From CAZAQB01 sp964487155 (GTDB lineage Bacteria > Pseudomonadota > Gammaproteobacteria > Nitrococcales > Nitrococcaceae): a stretch of DNA of 42,445 nucleotides. The stretch is from the NCBI GenBank assembly GCA_964487155.1, contig CAZAQB010000009.1, forward strand, positions 1 to 42,445. The letters are read 5' to 3'. The notes below the pieces were generated by a model. The model was not told the origin of the DNA. It made no database searches and worked only from the letters and a program-made list of their open reading frames with translations. The translations under genes and the position numbers were made by a program. Below are positions 1-7,296 of the stretch, one piece after another; within the stretch, counting starts at the first letter, position 1; the number at the start of each line of letters is the position of its first letter.

Positions 1-2
1 GC

Positions 3-275
3 AGCGCGCTGATGGAGCGCCTCCTCGTCCACGCCCGCAACCGGCTGCTGCACGAATTGATGGTGCTCACCCTGCCCCAGAATCGCCGCATGCGGGCCCT
101 GGCCCGGCGCTACGGCTTCGAGCTGGAGTCGGGCTCGGAAGAGGTGGAGGGCCGACGTGCCCTGCCCAGCGCCGATGTCTGGAGCTGGTGCGGGGAGATC
201 CTGGGGGAGTCCGTGGGCCTGTGGCAGAGCCCGCCGGAGCTGGCGCCGACTCCCGCCCTGGAGCGGGCCGCCTGA
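3..275 (+). CDS. GNAT-family N-acetyltransferase, C-terminal fragment
   Basis: The reading frame is open from the left edge (codons start at base 3) and ends with TGA at 273-275, so the 5' part of the gene lies outside the window. The visible part, about 90 residues, has the usual end of a GNAT fold: a helix (ALMERLLVHAR), a hydrophobic strand (LHELMVLTLPQNRRM) and the 'N..M..LARRYGFEL' stretch that closes the acetyl-CoA site in many GNAT enzymes. A short poorly conserved tail follows. The family moves an acetyl group from acetyl-CoA to an amine. The substrate cannot be told from this fragment, and the acetyl-CoA loop (Q/RxxGxG/A) is off the window. The family assignment is inference from the C-terminal pattern. 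Confidence 0.6.
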   Translation, partial: SALMERLLVHARNRLLHELMVLTLPQNRRMRALARRYGFELESGSEEVEGRRALPSADVWSWCGEILGESVGLWQSPPELAPTPALERAA

Positions 276-397
276 GACGGCCCCGGCCGACAGCGAGCAA
301 AGCGCTTCGATGCTCGATGACGCGGTCTGGAAAGGGGGCGCCGCAAGAAACCCGTGAAGCCATGGCCCTCCGGTGGGCGACACACCCACCACCCGAT

Positions 398-434
398 GGC
401 AGGTTTCTTCGCAACCTGCCCTACGGCGGGCTTT
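398..434 (+). repeat. REP-like palindrome, family A, copy 1
   Basis: An 8-bp perfect stem (GGCAGGTT at 398-405, AACCTGCC at 413-420) encloses the loop TCTTCGC. It is followed by the tail CTACGGCGGGCTTT. The same hairpin-plus-tail design recurs at 3775, 7249 and 13384, and in reverse orientation at 3671, 7180 and 13512. All copies lie between genes, as expected for REP/BIME elements. Confidence 0.75.
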
Positions 435-478
435 GCTGAACGTATTGAGTCTGCGCACTTCGGTGCGCTGGCCTACCG

Positions 479-550
479 ACCCGCCGCCTCCCCGCCTACC
501 GCACCAGCCCCAGCAGCAGTTCCACCCGTACTTCTGGCCATCGCTGCCGA
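479..550 (-). pseudogene. Decayed duplicate of the 3' end of the 1662-2222 gene
   Basis: About 70 bp here match 1644-1717 closely, including the complement of the last roughly 15 codons and the stop of the secreted-protein gene at 1662-2222. This copy has lost one base in the tyrosine-arginine codon region, which breaks the frame, and it carries several substitutions. Similarity ends at about 550. It cannot be a functional gene. It is either a partial tandem duplication or the relic of a second full copy. The two copies flank the toxin-antitoxin pair, which suggests the pair was inserted into or between duplicated copies. Confidence 0.7.
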
Positions 551-685
551 GGTGGCGCGCGCCTTCCTGGCTCACCCGCGTTCTACCCTGAGTGACTCTT
601 GACCGGCTGACCTATCCCCTTGGGATAGCTGGAACACGGAGCCCTCCGGTGGAGGCGCCCGATCCCGCCTGGGCTGGCAGGCGGC

Positions 686-721
686 TTGGCACTGTTCGTA
701 CACTATGCATAAAATGTGCAC
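686..721 (+). promoter_or_regulatory. Promoter with overlapping dyad for the toxin-antitoxin operon
   Basis: A TTGGCA box (686-691) is followed after 18 bp by TAAAAT (710-715); each matches the sigma-70 consensus at five of six bases. The half-sites GTACAC (698-703) and GTGCAC (716-721) form an interrupted dyad that overlaps the -10 box. Antitoxins with an HTH domain usually repress their own promoter by binding such a dyad, so it may be the operator. The boxes are seen in the sequence; the regulation is inferred. Confidence 0.5.
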
Positions 722-748
722 CAAGTCCTTGCCTTTGGGAGCAAAGCC

Positions 749-1120
749 ATGACCTCGAGCGCTTTCGCAGACGTGCTCGAATCGATGCGCGAAGCCGGTA
801 CCTCCCGGTTTTCCGCCACGAACGTCGCCGATGCCCTGGGCCTGCAGTACCAGGATCTGGCCACGCTGGCCGGCGTGCACCGCAACACCCTGCGCACCCA
901 TCCCGAGTCCCCGCGGCTGCAATCCGCGCTGCGTGACTTGATGCGGGTGCTGTCGGCCGCAACGGCAGTGCAGCCGGATACCGCGCGTGCGTTTTTCATG
1001 GTCAAGAACGAGCCCATTGCGGCGTTCCGCCACAAGACCCTGCTGCAGTTGGTGCAGGAAGGACGCACCGACGACGCGATCGACTATCTGGAGTCGATCA
1101 GCACAGGGTTCACTGGATGA
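749..1120 (+). CDS. Xre/MbcA/ParS-type antitoxin (DUF2384) of a RES-Xre pair
   Basis: This 123-residue protein is the likely antitoxin of the pair. The N-terminal half has a helix-turn-helix-like stretch (FSATNVADALGLQYQDLATL). The C-terminal half matches the DUF2384 antitoxin domain, with FFMVKNEPIAAF, KTLLQLVQEGR and a final YLESI.TGFTG. In this family the C-terminal domain covers the toxin active site and the HTH domain represses the operon. I chose the ATG at 749 because GGGAG lies seven bases upstream; a GTG at 716 in the same frame lacks a Shine-Dalgarno and lies in the putative operator. The stop overlaps the toxin start by four bases (ATGA), so the two are translationally coupled. Confidence 0.85.
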   Translation: MTSSAFADVLESMREAGTSRFSATNVADALGLQYQDLATLAGVHRNTLRTHPESPRLQSALRDLMRVLSAATAVQPDTARAFFMVKNEPIAAFRHKTLLQLVQEGRTDDAIDYLESISTGFTG

Positions 1121-1644
1121 TCCTCCACGACCTGCCCCGCGGCACTACCCTGTTTCGCGCGCACGCCCCGCAGTGGGCCAGCCGGCCCGCCAGCGGCGCC
1201 GGGGCTGCAGCCAAGGGCGGCCGCTTCAACCGGGAGGGTATCAAGGCGTTGTATCTGTCGCTTGAGGAGTTGACCGCGCTGCGCGAGTACCAGCAGACCT
1301 CGCCTTTCCTGCCGCCGTGCACGATGTGTTCGTACACCGTGGCGCTTCGCGGGCTGGTCGATCTGCGACAGCTCCACCACGGCGATCCCTGGGACGAACT
1401 CTGGCATGACTGGCGCGAGGACTGGCGCCACCTGAAATTCGACCTGCATATCGAACCGCCCACCTGGGTGCTGGGCGACATGGTGCTGGCGCACGGCCAC
1501 ACGGGCATCCTGTTCCCCAGCCTCGCGAACGACGGCGGCATCAACGTCGTCGTGTACCAGGATCAGCTCAAGGATGGCAACTCGGTCGAGGTCAACGATC
1601 CCGACAGGCGGCTGCCCCGCGACCAATCCAGTTGGGAGCGCTGA
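1117..1644 (+). CDS. RES-domain toxin (NAD-targeting family)
   Basis: This 175-residue RES-family toxin has the expected pattern: GGRFN near 34-38, Y46 in ALYLS, E57 in ALREY and S135 in FPSLAN, followed by GINVVVYQ. R36, Y46 and E57 are spaced 10 and 11 residues apart, as in characterised RES toxins, and S135 fills the C-terminal serine position. Studied members degrade NAD+ or transfer ADP-ribose and are held inactive by the paired DUF2384 antitoxin, encoded just upstream. The active-site residues look intact, so the toxin is probably functional. It ends 17 bp from the convergent stop of the 1662-2222 gene. The exact reaction of this member (NAD hydrolysis, phosphorolysis or ADP-ribosylation) cannot be told from the sequence. 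Confidence 0.88.
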   Translation: MILHDLPRGTTLFRAHAPQWASRPASGAGAAAKGGRFNREGIKALYLSLEELTALREYQQTSPFLPPCTMCSYTVALRGLVDLRQLHHGDPWDELWHDWREDWRHLKFDLHIEPPTWVLGDMVLAHGHTGILFPSLANDGGINVVVYQDQLKDGNSVEVNDPDRRLPRDQSSWER

Positions 1645-1661
1645 CCCCGCCGCTTCCCTGC

Positions 1662-2222
1662 CTACCGCAGCAGCCCCAGCAGCAGCTCCACCCGGTACTT
1701 CTGGCCGTCGCTGCCGCTGACCTGGAAGCTCACCGGCTGGGGGTCCGGCAGGGCCCGGTAGGAGGACTGGCGGAAGCCTTCCTCCCGGATCACCGGCATC
1801 ACCACGAATCCCCCCTCGCCGCCGGCCGGCGTCTCCTCCCGCCGGGTTCCCTGGTAGGTGCGCAGCCGGCCGTCCACCGTGAGCTGAATGCCGTCCAGCC
1901 GGCCGTCGGCATCGAAGTCCCGTGCGCTCGCCTCGATGTCCAGCACCACGCCGGTGCGGAAGCCGGGGGCGGCGCCCTCCGTGCCGCGGGCTTCCCAGAG
2001 GGCCTGGACGCGCTCGCTGCGGCCCTCAGGCAGCTTCACCGAGCCCTCGGAGACCAGCACTTCCACCGGCGTGGACCGGTCGTAGATCCGGTACACCAGC
2101 GGGTACTCCGGCGCGCTTGAGAGATGCCGCTGGGCAGCGACCGACCCCACCCACAAGCCGGTGATGATGACGAAGACGGCGACAGCCTTGTACACGGCAG
2201 GACTCCGTGACGGGTTTCCCAT
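1662..2222 (-). CDS. Secreted or membrane-anchored hypothetical protein with an Asp-rich loop
   Basis: This 186-residue protein is of no family I recognise. It begins with a hydrophobic segment (VYKAVAVFVIITGLWVGSVAAQ) that could be a signal peptide or N-terminal anchor. The rest is polar and probably beta-rich. Around the middle is DFDADGRLDGIQL, which matches the DxDxDGxxD loop of EF-hand, dockerin and thrombospondin type 3 calcium sites, so calcium binding outside the cytoplasm is possible. The start chosen is MGNPSRSP, because GAGG sits at a good distance upstream; an ATG seven codons earlier has no such site. It converges with the RES toxin gene. A broken copy of its last codons lies at 479-550. 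Confidence 0.6.
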   Translation of the reverse strand: MGNPSRSPAVYKAVAVFVIITGLWVGSVAAQRHLSSAPEYPLVYRIYDRSTPVEVLVSEGSVKLPEGRSERVQALWEARGTEGAAPGFRTGVVLDIEASARDFDADGRLDGIQLTVDGRLRTYQGTRREETPAGGEGGFVVMPVIREEGFRQSSYRALPDPQPVSFQVSGSDGQKYRVELLLGLLR

Positions 2223-2343
2223 TCTGTCCTCTTTATAGACCATCAGGGTGACCCGCGAACATCCGCCGCGACCCGAATCCCCCTCACCAGAGAAACCCGG
2301 GTCGCGCTACTCTGTCACCAATCCGGTGGGCAGGGAAAACGGC

Positions 2344-3579
2344 ATGGATCGGCTCAGGCGGGCACTGACGGCGCTGGCACTGCTGGCATGGGCGGGCTGC
2401 GCCGGGGCGCAGGATACGGCACTCGCAGAGCTGCGCGCGCAGCTGGAATTGCGGGCCGACCCGGCGGCGGTATCGGTTTCCGGAATCTCCTCGGGCGGCT
2501 ACATGGCCCACCAGTTCCACCTCGCCCACTCGGACCGGACCATCGGTGCCGGCATCGTCGCCGGCGGCCCCTACGCCTGCCCCGCCATCGACAACCTCTG
2601 GTGCGACTGGACCTGGTACGGCTGGGGACTGGAGGGAGACGTCTGCCAGGCCGTGTACGTGTGCACCTCCTTCGTTCGCAGCGAGAGCCTGAACCCCTTC
2701 ATGGACCGCTGGCTCTACTTCGGCCCGCCGGGCCACGAGTTCTCCCTTGAGCAGGCCCGGCAGGCGGCCGCCGCCGGGCGCATCGCGCCGCTGGAGGGGC
2801 TCGCCGGCGACCGGGTCTGGCTGCTGGCCGGCGAGGCCGATGAAGTGGTGCCTCAGGCGGTCATGGAGGACCTGGCCGCCCTGTATCGGGCGCTGATGCC
2901 CGGCGCAGCCGCAGGTGACCTGGCGCGGAGCGCGCCGCAGCACCTGCCCCACGCGATGCCGGTTGACCTGCCCGGCCAGCCCGACGACTGCGCCCAGGAC
3001 GGTCCGCCGTTCATCAACGACTGCTCCCTGGACGCCGCCGGGCGGCTGCTCGCCCACATCCACCGGTTGCCGGACGCCCCGGACCAGGACCCGCCCCCCG
3101 ACGCCTGGTCGGCGGACTCGCTGTTCTCCTTCGACCAGACGGCGTTCTTCGACGCCTCCGACCCCAGCGCCAGCCTGGGCGCCACGGGGCATGTCTACGT
3201 GCCGGAACGATGCCGGGCAGGCGAGCCCTGTCCGGTGCACGTGGCCTTCCACGGCTGCCGCCAGACCGAGGCCCTGACCCGGGCCGCCTGCGAAGGGGGC
3301 GAGTGCCCGCTGCGGCTGTTCTTCGAGGACGCCGGCTACAACCCCTGGGCGGAACGCCACGGCCTGGTCATCCTGTACCCCCAGACCACCGCCTGGGGCG
3401 GCGCCACAGAGGCCGATAAGAACCCCCGTGCCTGCTGGGACTGGTGGGGCTACAGCGGCGAGGGCTACGCCACCCGGGACGGCAAGCAGGTGCGTGCGGT
3501 GAAGGCCATGGTGGACTGCCTGACGGGTGCGGGACCGTGCTCGGGAGGACTGGGGACTGAGAGCGTGTTTACGAAATAA
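2344..3579 (+). CDS. Secreted PHB depolymerase-like esterase
   Basis: This 411-residue alpha/beta hydrolase starts with a signal peptide (MDRLRRALTALALLAWAGCAGAQ). The lipase box is VSGISSGGY, with S49 as nucleophile. Further marks of the extracellular PHB depolymerase-like family are GGPYAC, the candidate acid region GEADEVV, VAFHGCRQT, and NPRACWDWWGYSGEG near the C-terminus. Many cysteines suggest periplasmic or extracellular disulfides. Such enzymes cleave poly-3-hydroxybutyrate or related esters. The ATG at 2344 is preferred over upstream in-frame codons because it starts the signal peptide and has AGGGA upstream. The last residues (after GLGTE) and the stop codon lie inside an inverted-repeat element (3560-3875), so the native C-terminus was probably altered by an insertion. 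Confidence 0.8.
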   Translation: MDRLRRALTALALLAWAGCAGAQDTALAELRAQLELRADPAAVSVSGISSGGYMAHQFHLAHSDRTIGAGIVAGGPYACPAIDNLWCDWTWYGWGLEGDVCQAVYVCTSFVRSESLNPFMDRWLYFGPPGHEFSLEQARQAAAAGRIAPLEGLAGDRVWLLAGEADEVVPQAVMEDLAALYRALMPGAAAGDLARSAPQHLPHAMPVDLPGQPDDCAQDGPPFINDCSLDAAGRLLAHIHRLPDAPDQDPPPDAWSADSLFSFDQTAFFDASDPSASLGATGHVYVPERCRAGEPCPVHVAFHGCRQTEALTRAACEGGECPLRLFFEDAGYNPWAERHGLVILYPQTTAWGGATEADKNPRACWDWWGYSGEGYATRDGKQVRAVKAMVDCLTGAGPCSGGLGTESVFTK

Positions 3580-3875
3580 TTACGCGCCTCATCGCTCTCT
3601 CCGCCGCTCATGGCGTGCGGCGCCAGCCAGCTCCGGGCCTCGGCACGGCCTTGGACAGCGCCGCCGTAGACCCACGTTGCGAAGAAACGTGGGGGCCAGC
3701 GTCGCCAACGCCAAGTGCATATCGCCGAGCCCGCGTGCCTGGACCGATCCGCGGTACCGATGCCATTGCCCAATGGCAGGTTGTCTGCGCAACCTGCCCT
3801 ACGGCGGGCTTCGGTCGGCGCCGGGCGGGACCTCTACCCCGCGCTCCGGCGTGCCTGGTTTTGTAAACACCCTCT
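3560..3875. mobile_element. MITE-like element with 17-bp terminal inverted repeats
   Basis: The sequence AGAGCGTGTTTACGAAA (3560-3576) recurs inverted as TTTTGTAAACACCCTCT (3859-3875), matching at 15 of 17 bases. The 316-bp interval codes for no transposase and contains an inverted pair of REP-like palindromes. No clean target-site duplication is visible, although GGACTGAG-type words occur on both sides. The left end overlaps the 3' end of the depolymerase gene and provides its stop codon. This looks like a non-autonomous transposable element or the ends of a deleted insertion sequence; the family is unknown. Confidence 0.5.
3662..3812. repeat. REP-like family A, inverted pair (BIME-like)
   Basis: The copy at 3671-3693 (CCCACGTT, loop GCGAAGA, AACGTGGG) is in reverse orientation, preceded by the GCCGTAG tail. 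The copy at 3775-3798 (GGCAGGTTG...CAACCTGCC) is in forward orientation, followed by CTACGGCGGGCTTCGG. Two oppositely oriented copies about 100 bp apart form a BIME-like unit. Confidence 0.75.
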
Positions 3876-4267
3876 GAGGACTGAGGGCGGCTGCGGTTCA
3901 GGCCCGGCCGAATCACGCCGGTGGAGGCTTGCGGGTAAAGCTGTCGGGCACTGGGCAAGGATTCGGCACGACATCGCCCCTGGCAAGGCCCTGACCATAC
4001 TCAGTGCCGCGTACCCAGTACCTCGCGGAGACGGTGGGTTTCGCTTCGCTCTACCCACCCTACGCCCTTCGCCCCGGCCTCGCGGGCGGCTCAGCCCGCG
4101 AGGCCGGATTAGGCGCAAGGCGCCTCTCCGGCGCCCCGGGCGTGGCGGGCGGCCGGCGCCAGGGCACTCACAGTCTCTATCCTCGCCCGCCCCCTCCCAG
4201 CCCCAGGTATAGTCTCGGGGCGGTGAGCGCCCGTCTGGCGCGGGCCGGGGGGCAACGGGGGACTGAC
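3876..4267. repeat. Intergenic palindrome cluster before the lipoxygenase gene
   Basis: Two hairpins stand out. The first has arms GGTGGGT (4033-4039) and ACCCACC (4053-4059), followed by CTACG, much like a REP. The second is a perfect 12-bp stem, GGCCTCGCGGGC (4076-4087) with GCCCGCGAGGCC (4094-4105), with a six-base loop. Further short GC palindromes follow (GGCGC repeats near 4111-4135). A TATAGT hexamer at 4208-4213 could be a -10 box for the next gene, but no matching -35 is seen. No gene is supported. Confidence 0.55.
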
Positions 4268-6952
4268 ATGGCATCACCGCTTCGTGCCGGTTTCGACCGG
4301 CTGCTGCTCGCCGCCACCACGGCGGCCATCATCACCCTCATTACCCTCAATTCCCTGTTGCGGCGCATCCGCATGTCCCACGAGAACGGCATCGCCACCC
4401 GCGGGCGGCTGCGCATCGTGGACGCCCCCGGCCTGCCGGATAACGACTTCTTCCAGCCCGGGCGGGAGTTCCCCTGCCGGCTGCGTCACGCCAGCGTGTC
4501 CTATTTCGACGACGCCCGGCTGGTGGCCCGGGGCGCTTCCATCAAGTTCGCCGACGCCCCCTTTGAAAGCCCTCTGGACCTGAAGATGAACACCGGCCCG
4601 GGCGGCCCGTTCCGGGACGCCTGGACCTTCCTGCAGTTCATGCTGGCCACCATCCGCGGCCGGGACCCCCACGTCATCCCCTATCTCAAGCGCTATCCCG
4701 GGATCACCGCCCAGATCCGCCAGGCGGTGCGCTACCCGGATAGCTTCACTGCCCTCTACTACTACTCCAAGACCCCCTTTGAGCTGCGGGCCCGCGACGG
4801 CGGCCGGCATTACGTGAAGTTCCGCCTGCAGCCCTGGGAGCGGGGACCGGACGCCGGCGAGCCCACCGAGGATGAGCTCACCTGCTTCTGGCGGCAGCTT
4901 CCCCGGCCCGGGGAATACCGCTCCCGCAACTACCTCAAGGACGAGTTCCGGGAACGCCTTTCCCGGCAACCGGTGCGCTACCACCTGCAGGCCCAGGTCC
5001 ATGCCGTGGAACCCGGCGAGGGCCGGGACTGGCTGGACTGCACCTGCCCGTGGCCCGAAGACAGCCACCCCTGGCGGGATCTCGCCGAGGTGGAGATCAG
5101 CGAGGCCCTGGACCGCGAGCAGGGCGAGCGGCTCTGGTTCCATATCACCAACCTGCCGGAGTGCATGGCCATCCCCCGGGCCCGCTCCATCCACGACCCG
5201 GCGTCGGTGAACCACCTGCGCCGCCACGACATCTGGGCGAAGCGGGCGCGGATTTTCGCCTACCGCCTGGGCGGCCTGCGCCGGCCCACCCCCGACCACC
5301 GGCCCGACCACCGGCCCGACGGCCCGCCGGAGCCCCTGTGCCTGCCCCAGGACGACACCGCCGAGGGTCAGGCGAGGCGGGCGGCGGCGCTGGCCCAGGC
5401 CCGGCAGGTCTACCGCTGGAAGCACAGCCCGGACCTGCCGCCCCACGTGGACGGCCTGCCGGCCGGCGAGGCCTTCGGCCCGGTCAAGCGGCGCCGCATG
5501 AAGTGGGACGTGGCGGTGACCCTGCTGGACCTCGCCATGGGCGGCCTGCGCTGGCTTGCAGCGCGCAAGTCCGGCCTGGCCCGTTTCGAAGTTCTCTACA
5601 CCATCCGCGCCCTGCCCGCCGTCTGGCACCGCTGGCAGGACGACATCGAGTTCGCCCGCCAGCGCCTGGCGGGGACCAACCCCATGAGCCTGCGCCGCTG
5701 CGAACTCCTGCCGGAAGGCTTCCGGGTGGACGATGCCGGACTCGCCGGCCTGCTGGACGAGTGCGTGAGCCTGGCCGACGCCCTGGCCGGCGGGCGGCTG
5801 TTCCTGCTGGACTACGCCGATCTGGCCGGAATCCACGTCACCAACGGCTACCTGACCCAGCCCTGGTGCCTGCTCTACCGGGACCGGGCCGGACGGCTGC
5901 GCCCGGTGGCCATCCAGCTGGAACGCGACGCCAAGGCCCCGGTGTTCACGCCCCGCGGGCCCGAATGGCTGTGGCTGGCCGCCAAGGCCTACGTGCAGAG
6001 CGCCGACGCCCACCGCCACGAGATCATCTTCCATCTCCTGGACACCCACCTGGCCACGGAGATCTTCGCCGTGGCGACCCGGCGCCAGCTCGCCGACCGC
6101 CACCCGCTGAAACCCCTGCTGTGCGCCCACTTCCGCTTCACCCTGGCCATCAACCACGCGGCGCGCACCAGCCTCCTCGCCCCGGGCGGGGCCATCGACA
6201 AGACCATGGCGGCCGGCTACCGGGGCAGCCTGGAGCTGCTGTCCCTGGGCTGGAAGGACTGGAGCTTCAAGCGCCTGGACCCCCGGGTGGACATCAAGGA
6301 ACGGGGCCTTGCCGACCCGGCCCTGCTGCCGGAGTTTCCCTACCGGGACGACGCGCTCGCCCTGTGGCGGGCCATCGAGACGTTCGTGGGGCGCTACGTG
6401 GCGCTGTTCTACCGCTCGGATGCTGCGGTTCGGGCGGACACTGAGCTGCAGGCCTGGGCGGCGGAGCTGGCGTCCCGGGCCGGCGGGCGCATCCCGGACC
6501 TGCCCGGCGGCGGGCGGATCCGCAGCCGGGCACGGCTGCGGGAGATCCTCACGCCGGTGATCTATACCGCCAGCGCCGGCCACGCCGCGGTCAACAACGG
6601 CCAGTACGAGATGTTCGGCTACATCCCCAACGTGCCCGGAGCCCTGTACGCGCCGGCGCCCCGCAGCCAGTGCGCCCTCACCGAGGCGGATGTGGCGAAA
6701 ATGCTGCCGGGCTACTGGAAGTGCGCCCAGCAGATCCTCATGGTGCACCTGCTGAGCGAGACCACCTGGGAGCCCCTGGGCGCCTACCGGTTCGCCGATT
6801 TCCGCGGCCTGCCCCAGGTGTGGGAGGCGGTGGCGGAGTTCCGCGCGGAGCTCGAAGAGATCACCGCAGCCATCGCCCGGCGCAACCGGGCCCGGCAGGT
6901 GGCCTACCGCTACCTGGAGCCGCAGCGGGTGGCGGAGAGCGTGAATATCTGA
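4268..6952 (+). CDS. Catalase-like heme domain fused to lipoxygenase
   Basis: This 894-residue protein appears to join two oxylipin enzymes. Residues 10-30 are one hydrophobic segment, probably a membrane anchor. Residues about 45-335 resemble the catalase-related allene oxide synthase / hydroperoxide-metabolising heme domain: a distal-His region LRHAS (H74), the GASIKFAD and LDLKMNTG stretches, and the proximal motif RIFAY (R328, Y332), which copies the R-x3-Tyr heme ligand of catalases. A PDHRPDHRPDG linker follows at about 342-352. The rest is a lipoxygenase: iron ligands H584 and H589 (HEIIFH), TH..TEIF, HPLKPLL, then H772 and N776 (HAAVN), GYIPNVP, and the C-terminal isoleucine I894. Lipoxygenase makes fatty-acid hydroperoxides that the heme domain would convert. 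The start at 4268 has GGGGGA upstream; the frame extends further upstream but through repeats. Confidence 0.85.
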   Translation: MASPLRAGFDRLLLAATTAAIITLITLNSLLRRIRMSHENGIATRGRLRIVDAPGLPDNDFFQPGREFPCRLRHASVSYFDDARLVARGASIKFADAPFESPLDLKMNTGPGGPFRDAWTFLQFMLATIRGRDPHVIPYLKRYPGITAQIRQAVRYPDSFTALYYYSKTPFELRARDGGRHYVKFRLQPWERGPDAGEPTEDELTCFWRQLPRPGEYRSRNYLKDEFRERLSRQPVRYHLQAQVHAVEPGEGRDWLDCTCPWPEDSHPWRDLAEVEISEALDREQGERLWFHITNLPECMAIPRARSIHDPASVNHLRRHDIWAKRARIFAYRLGGLRRPTPDHRPDHRPDGPPEPLCLPQDDTAEGQARRAAALAQARQVYRWKHSPDLPPHVDGLPAGEAFGPVKRRRMKWDVAVTLLDLAMGGLRWLAARKSGLARFEVLYTIRALPAVWHRWQDDIEFARQRLAGTNPMSLRRCELLPEGFRVDDAGLAGLLDECVSLADALAGGRLFLLDYADLAGIHVTNGYLTQPWCLLYRDRAGRLRPVAIQLERDAKAPVFTPRGPEWLWLAAKAYVQSADAHRHEIIFHLLDTHLATEIFAVATRRQLADRHPLKPLLCAHFRFTLAINHAARTSLLAPGGAIDKTMAAGYRGSLELLSLGWKDWSFKRLDPRVDIKERGLADPALLPEFPYRDDALALWRAIETFVGRYVALFYRSDAAVRADTELQAWAAELASRAGGRIPDLPGGGRIRSRARLREILTPVIYTASAGHAAVNNGQYEMFGYIPNVPGALYAPAPRSQCALTEADVAKMLPGYWKCAQQILMVHLLSETTWEPLGAYRFADFRGLPQVWEAVAEFRAELEEITAAIARRNRARQVAYRYLEPQRVAESVNI

Positions 6953-7296
6953 GGGGTCGTCGGTTGACCCGTGAATTGGTGAATCGGGCGTGGCGGGGGG
7001 CCGGCCACGACCGTGCCCGGGCCAAAATCCAGGACGCCGGATGCGCTTCGCTTATCCGGCCTACCCGCTCCGCCCGGGCCCCGGGGTGCGACGAGGCCCG
7101 CGTAGGCCGGATAAGGCGCGCAGCGCCGCATCCGGCGGGGGCGGGCTCCGGCGCGTTCCGGCCAGCCGCAACGCCGTAGGTCACGTTGCGCGCCAGCGCT
7201 ACGTGACGTCCCGCTGCCCGTCACCGCCGATGCCGCGGCGGGCCCCGCGTCACGGAGCTTCGCACCGTGACCTACGGCGGGCTTCGGCAGGCGCTC
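6953..7296. repeat. Two BIME-like inverted repeat pairs
   Basis: The intergenic region is filled by two pairs of palindromes. Pair one has GCCGGAT...ATCCGGC at 7036-7060, followed by CTACC, and its inverted mate at 7106-7136, preceded by GTAG. Its wording is strikingly like the enterobacterial REP consensus (GCCGGATGCG...TTATCCGGCCTAC). Pair two is of family A: GTCACGT/ACGTGAC (7180-7207), preceded by GCCGTAG, and GTCACGG/CCGTGAC (7249-7271), followed by CTACGGCGGGCTTCGG. It lies between the convergent lipoxygenase and cyclase genes. No gene is supported. Confidence 0.7.

Larger units (their letters stand above)
276..685. other. Intergenic region with palindromes and a gene remnant
   Basis: No gene is supported here. 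The stretch holds a REP-like hairpin (398-420), a second small hairpin whose arms read TGCGCA/TGCGC near 451-470, a decayed copy of the end of the gene at 1662-2222 (479-550), and a 7-bp stem palindrome (CTATCCC/GGGATAG, 612-628) without a T-run. The short frames that cross it have no ribosome binding site and overlap these repeats. Confidence 0.6.

Noticed and set aside
612..628. CTATCCC/GGGATAG palindrome considered as a terminator
   Set aside because: The stem is short and no T-run follows; it may be a protein-binding site or chance.
398..3798. Repeated hairpins considered as CRISPR repeats
   Set aside because: Copies are scattered kilobases apart, in both orientations, with no regular spacers and no cas genes.
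4274..6748. 824-codon minus-strand frame inside the lipoxygenase gene
   Set aside because: Low-complexity composition with no motifs; the plus strand carries all lipoxygenase ligands.
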